Assembly: GCA_036389035.1 (NCBI GenBank)
Contig: DASVQQ010000011.1
Location: forward strand, 310,001 to 374,000
DNA from: Jatrophihabitans sp.
Lineage (GTDB): Bacteria > Actinomycetota > Actinomycetes > Mycobacteriales > Jatrophihabitantaceae
Direction of reading: 5' to 3'
DNA length: 64,000 nt
In this document: positions 10,708 through 21,800 of the stretch, one piece after another
How the letters are laid out: the number at the start of each line of letters is the position of its first letter
How positions within the stretch are numbered: position 1 is the stretch's first letter
Made by a program: the position numbers and the translations under genes
The notes under the pieces: generated by a model
Databases searched by the model: none
Seen by the model: only the letters and a program-made list of their open reading frames with translations
Told to the model about the DNA's origin: nothing

Positions 10708-11342
10708 CGGCGGTACAGCTGGTGCTTGGCGATGTACTGCACCACGCCGTCGGGCACCAGGTACCAGACCGGCCGGGCGGCCTGCACCCGTTGCCGGACC
10801 GCCGAAGACGAGATCGCCATCGCCGGCACGTCCAGCAGCGTGACGATGTCGGGTGGCAGGTGATCACCGGACAGGTGGTAGCCGGGCCGGGTCACCCCCA
10901 CCATGTGGCACATCCGGAACAGCTCGTCGGCGTCCTTCCACGACAGGATGGCCTGCAGCGCGTCCGCGCCGGTGATGAAGAACAGCTCGGCGCCGGGGCG
11001 GATGGCCGAGATGTCGCTCACCGTGTCGACGGTGTAGGTCGGGCCCGGGCGGTCGATGTCCACCCGGCTCACCCAGAAACTCGGGTTGGACGCGGTGGCC
11101 ACCACCGCCATCAGGTAGCGGTGCTCGGCCGGGCTCACCTCGCTCTCGGCCTTCTGCCACGGCTGGCCGGTGGGCACGAACACCACCTCGTCGAGGTCGA
11201 ACAGGTCAGCGACCTCGCTGGCCGCCACCAGGTGACCGTGATGGATCGGGTCGAAGGTGCCGCCCATGATGCCCACCCGGCGAGGCTGGCCGTCGGGTGC
11301 CGGACCCGTCGGCCAGCCCTCGGAATCGGACGGAGCGCTCAT
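10704..11342 (-). CDS. nadD: Nicotinate-nucleotide adenylyltransferase
   Basis: 212 residues. Adenylates nicotinate mononucleotide in NAD synthesis. The nucleotidyltransferase motif [20 protein letters not shown] lies near residue 25 and the second motif [10 protein letters not shown] near residue 180. The first 20 residues are an unconserved extension, so ATG 11342 is used, although an even shorter form is possible. In most actinobacteria nadD sits just downstream of proA with rsfS after it; here gltD and a protease intervene and no rsfS follows, because the GNAT gene converges on it. Confidence 0.95.
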   Translation of the reverse strand: MSAPSDSEGWPTGPAPDGQPRRVGIMGGTFDPIHHGHLVAASEVADLFDLDEVVFVPTGQPWQKAESEVSPAEHRYLMAVVATASNPSFWVSRVDIDRPGPTYTVDTVSDISAIRPGAELFFITGADALQAILSWKDADELFRMCHMVGVTRPGYHLSGDHLPPDIVTLLDVPAMAISSSAVRQRVQAARPVWYLVPDGVVQYIAKHQLYRR

Positions 11343-11411
11343 GGCCGGCATCCTAGGGGCCAACCGGGCCCGCGCCGGCCAGGCTGACGGCGGCGCCGGC
11401 CCGGTGTCCGC

Positions 11412-12863
11412 TCAGCGCTGCGCGACGGTGTCCGGGGTGATCGGCGCCGGCAGCGCCGACTCCCCGGTGAGCCAGCGGTCGACCCCCGCCGCGGCCGAAC
11501 GGCCCTCGGCGATCGCCCACACGATCAGGCTCTGGCCGCGGCCCATGTCCCCGGCCACGAACACGCCCTCGACGTTGGTGGCGAACTCGGCGTCGCGCGC
11601 CACGTTGCCGCGCTCGGTCAGCTCGACGCCCAGGCCTTCCAGCAGCCCGGTGCGCTCCGGGCCGAGGAAGCCCATCGCCAGCAGCACCAGCTCGCATTCC
11701 AGGTCGAACTCGCTGCCCGGCACCTTCTGGAACCGGCCGTCGACCAGCTCGACCTGGTGCGCCCGCAGCGCCCGCAGGTTGCCCTGCTCATCGCCGAGGA
11801 AGCACTCGGTGTTCACCGCGAAGACCCGCTCGCCGCCCTCTTCATGAGCCGAGGCGGTCCGGAACATCAGGGGCCAGGTGGGCCACGGGTTGGCCTCGGG
11901 CCGGGCCGCGGGCGGCCGGGCCAAGATCTCGAACTGGTGCACCGACGCCGCGCCCTGCCGGTGCGCGGTGCCCAGGCAGTCAGCGCCGGTGTCACCGCCG
12001 CCGATGATCACGACCCGCTTGCCGGCCGCCGAGATCGGCGCGGTGTCGTACTCACCCTGCTGGACCCGGTTGGCCAGCGGCAGGTACTCCATCGCCTGGT
12101 AGATCCCGGTCAGCTCCCGGCCGGGGGCCGGCAGGTCGCGCCAGGCGGTGGCGCCGCCGGCCAGCAGCACCGCGTCATAGCCGGCGCGCAACTGCTCGAC
12201 GGTGACGTCGACCCCGACCTCGACCCCGGTCCGGAACTCGGTGCCTTCGGCCCGCATCTGCTCGATCCGCCGGTCGATCACCCGCTTCTCCATCTTGAAC
12301 TCGGGAATGCCGTAGCGCAGCAGCCCGCCGATCCGGTCGGCGCGCTCGAGCACGCTGACCTGGTGGCCGGCCCGGGTCAACTGCTGGGCGGCGGCCAGTC
12401 CGGCCGGTCCTGAGCCCACTACCGCGACCCGCTTGCCGGTCTTCTTGCTGGCCGGCAACGGCCGCACCCAGCCGCTGTCCCAGGCCCGCTCGATGATCTC
12501 CTTCTCGACCTGCTCGATGGTCACCGGATCCTGGCTGATGCCCAGCACGCAGGACGTTTCGCACGGCGCCGGGCACAGCCGCCCGGTGAATTCGGGAAAG
12601 TTGTTGGTGGCGTGCAGCCGGTCGATGGCGTCGCGCCAGCGGTCGCGGTACACCAGGTCGTTCCATTCGGGGATCAGGTTCCCCAGCGGGCAGCCGTTGT
12701 GGCAGAACGGAATGCCGCAGTCCATGCACCGGCTTGCCTGGGCTCGGGTCACCGCGTCATCGGCCGGCTCGTAGACCTCGCGCCAGTCCTGGATCCGGAC
12801 CGCGACCGGCCTACGCCGCGGAAGCTCGCGATCGTGCTTGAGAAATCCGGTGATGTCGCCCAT
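11412..12863 (-). CDS. gltD: Glutamate synthase (NADPH) small subunit
   Basis: 483 residues, full length. The iron-sulfur/FAD/NADPH subunit that feeds electrons to GltB for glutamate formation from glutamine and 2-oxoglutarate. N-terminal cysteines CMDCGIPFCHNGCPLGN (about 46-62) and CPAPCETSCV (about 97-106) bind the 4Fe-4S clusters. The FAD site VVGSGPAGLAAAQQL is near 148-162, the NADPH site IIGGGDTGADCLG near 285-297, and the C-terminal FAD loop GVFVAGDMGRGQSL near 440. The large subunit gltB, normally the adjacent partner, is on neither side. Confidence 0.95.
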   Translation of the reverse strand: MGDITGFLKHDRELPRRRPVAVRIQDWREVYEPADDAVTRAQASRCMDCGIPFCHNGCPLGNLIPEWNDLVYRDRWRDAIDRLHATNNFPEFTGRLCPAPCETSCVLGISQDPVTIEQVEKEIIERAWDSGWVRPLPASKKTGKRVAVVGSGPAGLAAAQQLTRAGHQVSVLERADRIGGLLRYGIPEFKMEKRVIDRRIEQMRAEGTEFRTGVEVGVDVTVEQLRAGYDAVLLAGGATAWRDLPAPGRELTGIYQAMEYLPLANRVQQGEYDTAPISAAGKRVVIIGGGDTGADCLGTAHRQGAASVHQFEILARPPAARPEANPWPTWPLMFRTASAHEEGGERVFAVNTECFLGDEQGNLRALRAHQVELVDGRFQKVPGSEFDLECELVLLAMGFLGPERTGLLEGLGVELTERGNVARDAEFATNVEGVFVAGDMGRGQSLIVWAIAEGRSAAAGVDRWLTGESALPAPITPDTVAQR

Positions 12864-12977
12864 GGGCCGCCCGTCCTCGTGGAATTCGAGTGCACACGGG
12901 ACAGCACCGGCCCGTGGAGAAGGATACGCGACCCGGGCCGGCGCGCCATCATCAAGGCCCGGTACCCAGGAGACAGC

Positions 12978-13019
12978 GAAGCCGGGGCCAGCCGCGGTGT
13001 CGCGGCCGGCCCCGGCTTC
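12978..13019 (-). terminator. Strong hairpin downstream of the protease gene
   Basis: GAAGCCGGGGCC pairs perfectly with GGCCCCGGCTTC (12 bp), and the stem continues past one mismatch as GCCGCG/CGCGGC around a GTGT loop. It lies 43 bp past the protease stop. No T-run follows, as is common for high-GC actinobacterial terminators. Confidence 0.7.
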
Positions 13020-13061
13020 GTACCGGGCTGGCTAAGCGGTGAGCTCAGACGATCAGTGAGC

Positions 13062-13928
13062 TCAGCCCTCTGCCGGGAACACTCCGAAGGTGGCCAGCCA
13101 GTCCTGGACGCCTTCGATGTCGGCCCGGCTGTAACCGCCGAGGTACCGGCAGTTCTGGGTGTAGGTGTAGCTGGTGACCGCCACGACGTAGTCGTTGAGG
13201 AAGGTCGGGCCGCCGGAGTCACCGAAGCAGGTGCCGCCGGTCCCACGGTTGTCGTTGATGTTGCCGTTGAGCTGCAGGATCTGATGGGTCAGCTTCTGCC
13301 CCGGCTGCTCGGCCATCCGCCGGATCAGCGGGTAGCTCTCCGGAACGGGCTTCTGCGGTCCGGAGGCCGGCTTGCGCACCTCGGTGCCGTAGCCGACCGA
13401 GGTGAAGATGGTCTTGTTCAGCTTCGGCTGCGCGAAGGCGTCGAGGTAGTCCAGCGGAGCCAGTTGGGCCGGCGCGATGTTGGTCACCGGCCGGTCGAGC
13501 ACGATCACGCCGATGTCGTTCCAGTTGTCCAGGTCGGTGAAGTTGGAGTAGTCCGGGTGGGTGTAAGCCGTGCCGGACAGGAAGCCGGCAGCCTCGATCT
13601 CGGCCTGGGTGAAGCCGGTGTCAGGGTTGGCCGCAACCGGGTAGCCGGTCGGCGGCTCCATCGCAACCACCGAGCGGAAGTCGACCAGGGTCTTGCCGAG
13701 GGTGCCATCGGTGCAGTGTCCGGCCGTGAGCAGGACGGTGGGGCTGACCAGCGTCGCCGAGCAGCGGAACCGGCCGTCCTCGCTGTAGAAGAGGATCAGC
13801 CCGACGTTGGGGTGGCGGTTGCCGTCCGGCTCGCCGCCGGTGATCGCCGACGCCGGGGCCATCGTGGTGGCCGTGAGGCCCAGAATGACGAGAAGTAGAC
13901 CGAGGAGAAGCCTCAATCGAGATGCCAT
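13062..13928 (-). CDS. Secreted trypsin-like serine protease
   Basis: 288 residues from ATG 13928, with GGAAGG about 7 bp upstream. The signal peptide (SRLRLLLGLLLVILGLT, cleavage after about residue 27, APASA) is followed directly by ITGGEPD, the usual mature N-terminus of S1 proteases. Catalytic triad: His in LLTAGHC (about 70), Asp in DIGVIVLD (about 140) and Ser in GDSGGP (about 240). Cysteines flank the serine loop as in chymotrypsin-fold enzymes. Monocistronic, ending at a strong hairpin. Substrate unknown; likely exported and possibly a housekeeping surface protease. Confidence 0.88.
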   Translation of the reverse strand: MASRLRLLLGLLLVILGLTATTMAPASAITGGEPDGNRHPNVGLILFYSEDGRFRCSATLVSPTVLLTAGHCTDGTLGKTLVDFRSVVAMEPPTGYPVAANPDTGFTQAEIEAAGFLSGTAYTHPDYSNFTDLDNWNDIGVIVLDRPVTNIAPAQLAPLDYLDAFAQPKLNKTIFTSVGYGTEVRKPASGPQKPVPESYPLIRRMAEQPGQKLTHQILQLNGNINDNRGTGGTCFGDSGGPTFLNDYVVAVTSYTYTQNCRYLGGYSRADIEGVQDWLATFGVFPAEG

Positions 13929-14109
13929 GGAATGCCCTTCCGCACTTCGTTGTGGTGACCTGGGAGCGTTGCCTGACGCCGCCGGTTCGGTGGCGCCATC
14001 AACCGGTGGCAATGCACTGGTGATTCATTGCAACACCGGCTCTCCGCCCTGTCCAGAGGCGCCGTCGGCAACCGCTGAAAATGCAACAGCGACTTAGCAT
14101 CGCCGGCTG

Positions 14110-15396
14110 TCAGCCGCGAATCTGGCCGTCGCCGAAAACCACCCATTTGGTGGAAGTCAACTCGGTGAGCCCCATCGGGCCCCGGGCGTGCAGCTTCTGC
14201 GTCGAGATGCCGATCTCGGCGCCGAACCCGAACTCGGCGCCGTCGATGAACCGGGTCGAGGCGTTGACCAGCACCGCCGCCGAGTCGACCCGGGACACGA
14301 ACCGCCTCGCGGTGTCGAGGTTGCGGGTCACGATCGCCTCCGAATGGCCCGATGACCACTGCCGGATGTGACTGATCGCCTCGTCCACGTCGGCCACCAC
14401 CCGGGCTGCGAGCTCCAGCGCCAGGTACTCGGTCTGCCAGTCGTGATCGGTGGCCGCCCGGACCGAGGGGTCGACGGCCGTGAAGTAGGCGTCTCCGTGC
14501 ACCAGCACCCCGCGCTCGTGCAGCGCCGAGACGATCCTGGGCAGGAACTCCGCGGCCACCGAGCGGTGCACCAGCAGCGACTCGGCCGCGTTGCAGACAC
14601 TGGGCCGCGAGGTCTTGGCGTTCAGGACGATCTGCTCGGCCATCTCCAGATCGGCCTCGGCGTCGACATAGATGTGCACGTTGCCGGTGCCGGTCTCGAT
14701 CACCGGCACGTGCGAGTTCTCCACGACATAGCGGATCAGCTCCGCGCCGCCGCGCGGGATGACCACGTCCACCAGGCCGCGGGCCCGCAGCAGGTGGGTG
14801 ACGCTGGACCGGTCCGTCCCGGGCGCCAGCTGGACGGCGTCCTCGGGCAGCCCGGCCTTGACGGCGGCCTCGGACAGCACCGCCACCAGCGCCCGGTTGG
14901 AGGAGATGGCGCTGGCCGAGCCGCGCAGCAGCGAGGCGTTGCCGGACTTCAGGGCCAGGCCGGCGGCGTCGACGGTCACGTTCGGACGGGCCTCGTACAC
15001 CACCGCCAGCACCCCCAGCGGCACCCGCAGCTGCTGGACCTGCAGGCCGTTGGGCCGGGTGAAACCCCGCACCACCTCACCGACCGGGTCCGGCAGCGCG
15101 GCGATCTCGCGCAGGCCCTGAGCCATCGCGGCGAGCCGGTCGGGGTTCAACGCCAACCGGTCCACCAGCGGCTCGGCGGTGCCGGACTCGCGCGCCGCGG
15201 CGACATCGGCGGCGTTGGCCTCCAGCAGGTCGGCGGCGGCCGCTTCGAGAGCGCCCGCCATCGCGTGCAACGCCTGGTCCTTGACGCCCCGGTTCAGCGC
15301 GGCCAGCTCGAAGCTGGCCTGCCGGGCCCGCTGAGCCACCGCCCGGACCTCGTCCTCGGTGGCCTCGGCCGGCGTGCTGAGCGCTCGTCCAGTCAT
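14110..15396 (-). CDS. proA: Gamma-glutamyl phosphate reductase
   Basis: 428 residues. Reduces glutamyl-5-phosphate with NADPH in proline synthesis; an aldehyde dehydrogenase-fold enzyme. The catalytic cysteine is in [13 protein letters not shown] (about 270), with [20 protein letters not shown] (about 131-150) and the C-terminal signature [20 protein letters not shown] (about 393-412) visible. Next in line after proB, 67 bp away, so the two steps are probably co-transcribed. Nothing recognisable in the 181 bp between this gene and the protease. Confidence 0.97.
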   Translation of the reverse strand: MTGRALSTPAEATEDEVRAVAQRARQASFELAALNRGVKDQALHAMAGALEAAAADLLEANAADVAAARESGTAEPLVDRLALNPDRLAAMAQGLREIAALPDPVGEVVRGFTRPNGLQVQQLRVPLGVLAVVYEARPNVTVDAAGLALKSGNASLLRGSASAISSNRALVAVLSEAAVKAGLPEDAVQLAPGTDRSSVTHLLRARGLVDVVIPRGGAELIRYVVENSHVPVIETGTGNVHIYVDAEADLEMAEQIVLNAKTSRPSVCNAAESLLVHRSVAAEFLPRIVSALHERGVLVHGDAYFTAVDPSVRAATDHDWQTEYLALELAARVVADVDEAISHIRQWSSGHSEAIVTRNLDTARRFVSRVDSAAVLVNASTRFIDGAEFGFGAEIGISTQKLHARGPMGLTELTSTKWVVFGDGQIRG

Positions 15397-15463
15397 GGGT
15401 CCAGGATAGAACTCCGGACGGCCGGGCCCGCTGGCCTGCTCACCGCGCGAGCCCCGCTCCCGC

Positions 15464-16570
15464 TCACAGCACGATCAGGTCGTCGCGGTGGACGATCTCA
15501 CGGCGCAGGTCGGCCGGCAGGTCCCGGGTGGACTTGCCGAGCAGGTCGGGCAGATCCTCGCTGTCGAAGGCCACCAGCCCGCGAGCCACCACCGTGCCGG
15601 CCGGATCGGCCAGCTCCACCGGGTCACCGGCGGCGAAGTCACCGGTCACCGCGGTGACGCCGGCCGGCAGCAACGACTTCCGGTTGCGCACCACCGCGGT
15701 GACGGCGCCGGGGTCCAGCAGCAGCCGGCCGCGCGGGGTGGTGGCGTGGCGCAGCCAGAGCAGCCGGGAGGCGGTGCGCTGCCCGAGTGGCGCGAAGTAG
15801 GTGCCGCCCCGCCCGGCAAGCGCCTCGCCGATCGCGCCGGCGTGCGCCAGCAGCACCGGGACGCCGGCCCCGCCGGCGATCAACGCCGCGTCGATCTTGG
15901 TGGACATGCCCCCGGTGCCGACGCCCGAGCCGGCGCCGGTGACCCGTACTCCTGCCAGTTCTGCCGGCCCGGTGACCTCGGGGACCAGCGCCGCGCCGGG
16001 TTTGCGCGGGTCGGCCGTGTACAGGCCGTCGATGTCGGACAGCAGCACCAGGGCGTCGGCCCGCACCAGGTGCGCCACCAGCGCCGCCAGCCGGTCGTTG
16101 TCACCGAAGCGGATCTCGTGGGTGGCCACCGTGTCGTTCTCGTTGACGATCGGGATCACCCCGAGCGCCAGCAGCCGCTCCAGGGTGCGCACCGCGTTGC
16201 GGTAGGAGCCGCGCCGGTGCAGGTCCTCGGCCGTCAGCAACACCTGCCCGACGGTCAGGCCGTGCCGGGCGAAGGCCGCGGCGTACCGCTCGGCCAGCAG
16301 CAACTGCCCGACGCTGGCGGCGGCCTGTTGGGTGGCCAGGTCACGCGGGCGGGTGGTCAGCCCCAACGGCGCCAGGCCGGCCGCGATCGCCCCTGAGGAC
16401 ACCAACACCACCTGCCGGCCGGCGGCCCGCCGGGCGGCCAGGGCGTCGACCAGGGCGCTCAGCCGGCTGTCCTGCAACCGGCCCCGGTGGGTCAGCGAGG
16501 ACGAGCCGACCTTCACCACGGTGCGGGCCGCGGCAGCGATCCCGGCCCGGCCGGTCTCCGCGCCGCTCAT
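15464..16570 (-). CDS. proB: Glutamate 5-kinase
   Basis: 368 residues. Phosphorylates glutamate, the first and feedback-inhibited step of proline synthesis. The amino-acid kinase domain starts [11 protein letters not shown] (about 18-28) and includes SSGAIAAGL and [21 protein letters not shown] (the latter seen at about 145-165). A C-terminal PUA domain (about 275-365, [11 protein letters not shown]... [15 protein letters not shown]) is present. It follows obg with a 20-bp gap. Confidence 0.97.
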   Translation of the reverse strand: MSGAETGRAGIAAAARTVVKVGSSSLTHRGRLQDSRLSALVDALAARRAAGRQVVLVSSGAIAAGLAPLGLTTRPRDLATQQAAASVGQLLLAERYAAAFARHGLTVGQVLLTAEDLHRRGSYRNAVRTLERLLALGVIPIVNENDTVATHEIRFGDNDRLAALVAHLVRADALVLLSDIDGLYTADPRKPGAALVPEVTGPAELAGVRVTGAGSGVGTGGMSTKIDAALIAGGAGVPVLLAHAGAIGEALAGRGGTYFAPLGQRTASRLLWLRHATTPRGRLLLDPGAVTAVVRNRKSLLPAGVTAVTGDFAAGDPVELADPAGTVVARGLVAFDSEDLPDLLGKSTRDLPADLRREIVHRDDLIVL

Positions 16571-16590
16571 CCGGAGCTGCTCATCGGCGA

Positions 16591-18051
16591 CTACTCGACA
16601 ACCGCTCGCTCGAGCTCGAGCTCCTCGTCGCTGACGTGCTGACGGCGTGATTTCTTCGCCGCCAACCGGTCATCGGCGTTGGGCCGGCTGCTGGCGTCCA
16701 ACCGGTCATCGGTCCCCCGGCGGGTCGGCGAGTAGTCCTCGTCCGCCATCCCCGCGGTGGGCTGGAAGTCGAAGACGTAGTCCAGGATCGTCACGCTGGC
16801 GCCGGGCATCGCGCCGAGCTTGGCCAGCTGGTCCTCGACGCCCAGCCGGGCCAGCCGGTCGGCCAGGTACCCGACCGCCTCGTCGTTGTCGAACTGGGTC
16901 TGGCGGACCCACCGCTCGGGCTTGCTGCCGCGCACGATGAACGCGCCGGGCTCGTCCGGGTCCGGCTCGACGGTGAAGCCGGAGTCATCGACCGCTTTCG
17001 GAGTGAGCACGATCCGGGCCGGCGCGATCGCCTCCTGGCTGGCCCGGAACTGCTCGACCAGCCCGGCCAGGGCGAAGGTGAGCTCGCGCAGGCCGGCGTG
17101 GGAGACCGCGGAGATCGGAAAGACCCGGTAACCCCGCCCGGTCAGCTCCTCGGTCACGAACTCGGCCAGCTCGCGGGCTTCGGGGACGTCCACCTTGTTC
17201 AGCGCCACCAGCCGCGGCCGGTCGAGCAGGTCACCCAGGCTGGACTCGTACTGCGCCAGTTCCTCCTCGATCGCGTCCAGGTCGCTGATCGGGTCCCGGC
17301 CGGCTTCCAGCGTCGCGCAGTCCAGCACGTGCAGCAGCACCGCGCACCGCTCGACATGCCGCAGGAAGTCCAGTCCCAGCCCCTTGCCCTGCGCCGCGCC
17401 GGGGATCAGTCCGGGCACGTCGGCGACGGTGAAGGTGGTCTCGCCGGCGCTGACCACCCCGAGGTTGGGCACCAGGGTGGTGAACGGGTAGTCGGCGATC
17501 TTGGGGCGGGCTGCCGAGATCGCCGCGATCAGGGAGGACTTGCCTGCCGACGGAAAGCCGACCAGGCCGACCTCGGCCATCGACTTGAGTTCCAGGACGA
17601 CGTCGAAGGCCTCCCCCGGCTCGCCGAGCAGGGCGAAGCCCGGCGCCTTGCGCCGGGTCGAGGCGAGCGCCGCGTTACCCAGCCCGGCCCGGCCGCCACG
17701 AGCCACCACGTAGCGGCTGCCCGCGCCGGTCAGGTCGGCCAGCACGCTGCCGTCCGCGGCGTGCACGACGGTGCCGTTGGGCACCGCGAGCACCAGATCC
17801 TCGCCGTCGGCGCCGCTGCGATGCTTTCCGGCGCCCGGCCGGCCGTTGCCGGCCTTCTGGTGCGGGTGGTGGTGAAAGTCGAGCAGGGTGTGCACCTGGG
17901 GGTCCACCACCAGCACCACGTTGCCGCCCCGGCCGCCGTTGCCGCCGTCCGGGCCGCCGAGCGGCTTGAACTTCTCCCGGTGCACCGAGGCGCACCCGTG
18001 CCCGCCGTTGCCCGCGGTGACGTGCAGCACCACCCGGTCTACGAAATTCAC
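16591..18051 (-). CDS. obgE: Obg family GTPase
   Basis: 486 residues; an essential GTPase linked to 50S ribosome assembly and stress. Three parts: a glycine-rich Obg fold ([16 protein letters not shown] at the N-terminus, [12 protein letters not shown] near 40), a GTPase domain with P-loop [11 protein letters not shown] (about 166), DVPGLI and NKVD, and a C-terminal OCT domain ([15 protein letters not shown]). A charged tail of about 60 residues is added. Start VNFVDRV at GTG 18051; the adjacent GTG 18054 is equally possible, and the much longer frame to 18411 runs through rpmA. Confidence 0.97.
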   Translation of the reverse strand: MNFVDRVVLHVTAGNGGHGCASVHREKFKPLGGPDGGNGGRGGNVVLVVDPQVHTLLDFHHHPHQKAGNGRPGAGKHRSGADGEDLVLAVPNGTVVHAADGSVLADLTGAGSRYVVARGGRAGLGNAALASTRRKAPGFALLGEPGEAFDVVLELKSMAEVGLVGFPSAGKSSLIAAISAARPKIADYPFTTLVPNLGVVSAGETTFTVADVPGLIPGAAQGKGLGLDFLRHVERCAVLLHVLDCATLEAGRDPISDLDAIEEELAQYESSLGDLLDRPRLVALNKVDVPEARELAEFVTEELTGRGYRVFPISAVSHAGLRELTFALAGLVEQFRASQEAIAPARIVLTPKAVDDSGFTVEPDPDEPGAFIVRGSKPERWVRQTQFDNDEAVGYLADRLARLGVEDQLAKLGAMPGASVTILDYVFDFQPTAGMADEDYSPTRRGTDDRLDASSRPNADDRLAAKKSRRQHVSDEELELERAVVE

Positions 18052-18109
18052 CACGGCGCACTCTTCTTTCAAGGCTGTTCTGGGGAGGTTCCTAGGGCTG
18101 TAACGCCAA

Positions 18110-18139
18110 GAGCGGGCGCCGGAATCCCGGTGCCCGCTC
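18110..18139 (-). terminator. Hairpin between rpmA and obg
   Basis: GAGCGGGC pairs with GCCCGCTC (8 bp), continued by CCGG/CCGG around a short loop. Placed 31 bp after the rpmA stop and before obg; probably a partial terminator or RNA-processing site within the operon. Confidence 0.55.
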
Positions 18140-18169
18140 CAGCGGAAAAGGACTGTGCCGATCCTGGGG

Positions 18170-18427
18170 CTAAACCTCGGTCGGAACGATGCTGACGGTC
18201 TTGCGGCCGCGCCGGCTGCCGAACAGCACGTTGCCCGCCGCCAGCGCGAACAGCGTGTCGTCGCCACCGCGCCCGACCAGGTCGCCCGGGTGGAACTTGG
18301 TGCCGCGCTGCCGGACGATGATCTCGCCGGCGCTGACCAGCTGGCCGCCAAAGCGCTTGACCCCCAGTCGCTGGGCGTGCGAATCGCGGCCGTTGCGGGA
18401 GCTGGATGCACCCTTCTTGTGTGCCAT
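18170..18427 (-). CDS. rpmA: Ribosomal protein L27
   Basis: 85 residues, the normal length. N-terminus [20 protein letters not shown] is characteristic; there is no Firmicutes-type cleaved leader. L27 reaches the peptidyl transferase centre. Follows rplU by 4 bp, so co-translated. Confidence 0.98.
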   Translation of the reverse strand: MAHKKGASSSRNGRDSHAQRLGVKRFGGQLVSAGEIIVRQRGTKFHPGDLVGRGGDDTLFALAAGNVLFGSRRGRKTVSIVPTEV

Positions 18428-18431
18428 GGCT

Positions 18432-18749
18432 CTACTTCTTTCCGCTCTCGATGCCGGTGACCTTGACCTGCGACAGCTTCTGACGGTGGCCGATGCGCTT
18501 GTGGTAGCCGGTCTTGTTCTTGAACTTGTGGATCTTGATCTTGGGGCCCTTGACCTGGCCGAGGATCTCGCCGGTGACCGAGACTGCGGCCAGCTCGGTC
18601 GCGTCGGTGGTCACATCCTCGCCGTCGACCAGCAGGATCGCGGGAAGCGCGACGCTGGCCCCGGGGGCCAGGTCCAGCTTCTCGACCGTCACGACGTCAC
18701 CAACGGCGACCCGGTACTGCTTGCCGCCGGTCTTGACGATGGCGTACAT
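18432..18749 (-). CDS. rplU: Ribosomal protein L21
   Basis: 105 residues from ATG 18749, the normal start ([19 protein letters not shown]). The longer frame to 18836 runs through the leader hairpins and is rejected. Ends with the conserved [17 protein letters not shown] segment. First gene of rplU-rpmA, with a 140-bp leader separating it from rne. Confidence 0.98.
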   Translation of the reverse strand: MYAIVKTGGKQYRVAVGDVVTVEKLDLAPGASVALPAILLVDGEDVTTDATELAAVSVTGEILGQVKGPKIKIHKFKNKTGYHKRIGHRQKLSQVKVTGIESGKK

Positions 18750-18794
18750 CGCGAATTCACTCCTGTCAAACAGCATCGAAGATCTTGGGTGTAC

Positions 18795-18847
18795 CCGCCT
18801 CATCGGCGGCGTCACATCAGAACGGCCCACCGCCATGCTGTGGGCCG
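18795..18847 (-). terminator. Two hairpins between rne and rplU
   Basis: CGGCCCAC/GTGGGCCG (18823-18830 with 18840-18847, 9-nt loop) and CCGCC/GGCGG (18795-18799 with 18805-18809, 5-nt loop). The first is 43 bp after the rne stop and may end or process that transcript. The second lies in the rplU leader, where L21 autoregulation is possible; I do not see a match to the known L21 leader. Confidence 0.5.
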
Positions 18848-18889
18848 TAGTACAGATTACGCCTACGGCGGCCCCACAGGCAAAAGCGG

Positions 18890-21800
18890 CTACCCCTCGC
18901 TGACGCTGACCGGCACCGGCGGGCCGGCGGGCCGGCTCGCCGCCCGCCGTCGACGCGGGCGCGCCGGCAGTGCGGTGTCGGGCTGCTCGGTGTCAGACCG
19001 CGTGCTGTCGGACTGCGGGTGGGCCTGCGCGGTGTCCGCTCGCCCGGCACCGCGTTGAGCGGTCTCACGCTCGGCGACGCCTGACTGAACGGTGCCCGGC
19101 TGCGCGGTGCCGGGCTGAACGGTGCTCGATTCCGCGATGCCCGGCTGCGCGGTGCCCGACTCCGGGGTGCCCGGCTGCGCGGTGCCCGACTCCATCGCGC
19201 CGGCCTGCCCGGTGTCACGCTCGGCGGTGGCCCGCTCGACGGTGGCCCGTCCGCGCGTCGCCCGCCGCCGAGTGGGCGCGGCCGCTGCCGGCTCGGCCGC
19301 TATCGCCGGCTCAGCTGCCGCCGGCTCGGTCACCGCCGCCGGCTCGGTCACCGGTTCGGCGTCGACGGACCGGGAGCCGGCCGCGTCGTCGTGGTGATTG
19401 GTCGCCGCCGCGATCGCGGCCACCGCGCTGGCCGCCGCTCGGCGCTTCTCGGCCTCGGCGGCGATCTCGGCAGGATCGAGCTGCGGGATCGCCGGTTGCT
19501 CGGCCTTGGCCTTGCGGGTGCGCCGGCCGCGGCTGGGCCGGTCATCCTCGGAGGCGGACCCGGCCGTCGCCGAGCCCGCGCCGTTGGAGCCGGACTTGCG
19601 CTCCACAGCGTCCATGTGCACGACCACGCCCCGGCCGTTGCACACCGAACAGGGCTCGCTGAAGGCCTCGAGCAGCCCCTCGCCGACCCGCTTGCGGGTC
19701 ATCTGAACCAGGCCGAGCGAGGTCACCTCGGCGACCTGGTGCTTGGTGCGGTCCCGGCCCAGGCACTCGGTCAGCCGGCGCAACACCAGGTCGCGGTTGC
19801 TCTCCAGGACCATGTCGATGAAGTCGATCACCACGATGCCGCCGATGTCACGCAGCCGGAGCTGCCGGACGATCTCTTCGGCCGCTTCGAGGTTGTTGCG
19901 GGTGACGGTCTGCTCGAGGTTGCCGCCGGAACCGGTGTACTTGCCGGTGTTGACGTCGACCACGGTCATCGCCTCGGTGCGGTCGATCACCAGCGAGCCG
20001 CCCGAGGGCAGCCACACCTTGCGGTCCAGCGCCTTGGCCAGCTGCTCGTCCACCCGCAGCTCACGGAACAGGTCGGCCTCGCCGGTGTGCGGGGAGATCC
20101 GGTCGGCCAGGTCCGGGGCGATGTCGCGGACGTAGTCGCTGATGGTGCGGTGGATCTCAGAACCGGCGACCACCAGCTTCTTGAAGTCGTCGTTGAAGAT
20201 GTCGCGGACCACCCGGATCGCCAGGTCGGGCTCGCCGTGCAGCATGGACGGGCCCTCCGAGGACTGCCGGGCCTTGCTCGACTTGGCGCTGATCGACTCC
20301 CACTCGGACTTCAGCCGCTCGACGTCACTGATCAGGTCCTGCTCGGACGCGCCCTCTGCCGCGGTGCGGACGATCACGCCGGCCTCGTCGGGAACCACCT
20401 TCTTCAGAATCGACTTGAGCCGGCTGCGCTCGACGTCGGGCAGCTTGCGGCTGATGCCGGTCATGCCGCCGCCGGGGACGTAGACCACGAACCGCCCGGG
20501 TAGCGAGATCTGGCTGGTCAGCCGGGCGCCCTTGTGGCCGATCGGGTCCTTGGTCACCTGCACCAGCACCATGTCACCGGCGTTGAGCGCGTTCTCGATG
20601 GACCGGGACTTGCCCTCCAGCCCGGCCACGTCCCAGTTGACCTCGCCGGCGTACAGCACGCCGTTGCGGCCGCGGCCGATGTCGACGAAGGCGGCCTCCA
20701 TTGACGGCAACACGTTCTGGACCCGGCCGAGGTAGACGTTGCCGACCGCGCTGCTGGCGCTGGCCCGGGTCACGTAGTGCTCCACCAGGATGTCGTCCTC
20801 GAGGACGGCGATCTGGGTCCGGTCACCGGTCTGGCGCACCGCCATCACTCGGTCCACCGATTCGCGGCGGGCCAGGAATTCGGCCTCGGTCAGGATCGGC
20901 GCGCGACGCCGGCCGGTGTCGCGGTTGTCGCGGCGGCGCTGGCGCTTGGCCTCCAGCCGGGTCGAGCCCTTGACGCCACGGACGCCGTCGTCATCGGCTG
21001 CGCTCCCCCGGCTCTCGCGCCCGGTGGAACGGCTGTCGCGGACGTGCACCACGGTGTTGGGCGGGTCGTCCTCGGACAGCACGGCCTCCGCGCCGTCCGC
21101 ACCGCTGGAACGCCGCCGCCGGCGCCGGCGGCGGGCGCTGGCCGACAGGGCTGCCTCGGCGACCTCGTCGGCGTGGTCCTCGCCAGGCTCGTCGTCGTCC
21201 TCGAGTTCGGCGACGGCTGGGTCGGCGTCGGCGTCGCCGGCCTCGGATGCGCCATCGGTCCTGCTGCCTCGTCCGCGCCGGCCACGGCGGCGACGGCGGC
21301 GGGAGCCATCGGCTGCCTCGTCATCAGCCTCGGGCTCGCCGGCGCCGAGCTCATCGACATCAACGTCTTCGGGTTCGAGATCGGCGTCGACGTCGGAGAA
21401 CTCCGGCACCTCCTCGAGCAGCTCGGCCGACTCGGGGTCCAGCTCGGCCACGACCTGCGGCTCCACCTGGGCGCGCTTGCCGCCGCGTCGACGGCGGGTC
21501 GGCGCCGCCTCGGTAGGCGGCTGGAACAGCACGGCCGGGGCAGCCAGGGTCGGCGCCGCCGGAAGTGCCTCCAAAGCCCGACCGCTGGCTGTCGTGTCGG
21601 CTACTGCCTGCTCGGCTGCGGCCTGCTCGGCGGCCGTCTGCTCGGCGGCCGCCTGCTCTGCGGCCGCCTTGGCAGCGGCAGCCTTGCTGACCCGCTTGCG
21701 GGGGGTTCTCTTGGCCGGCCCGGCGGCCGGCTCGGGTGCTGCTGACTCGGCTACCGCCGGCATCGAGCCCGCGGTCGGGCTGTCGGACGCGGTCCCGCCG

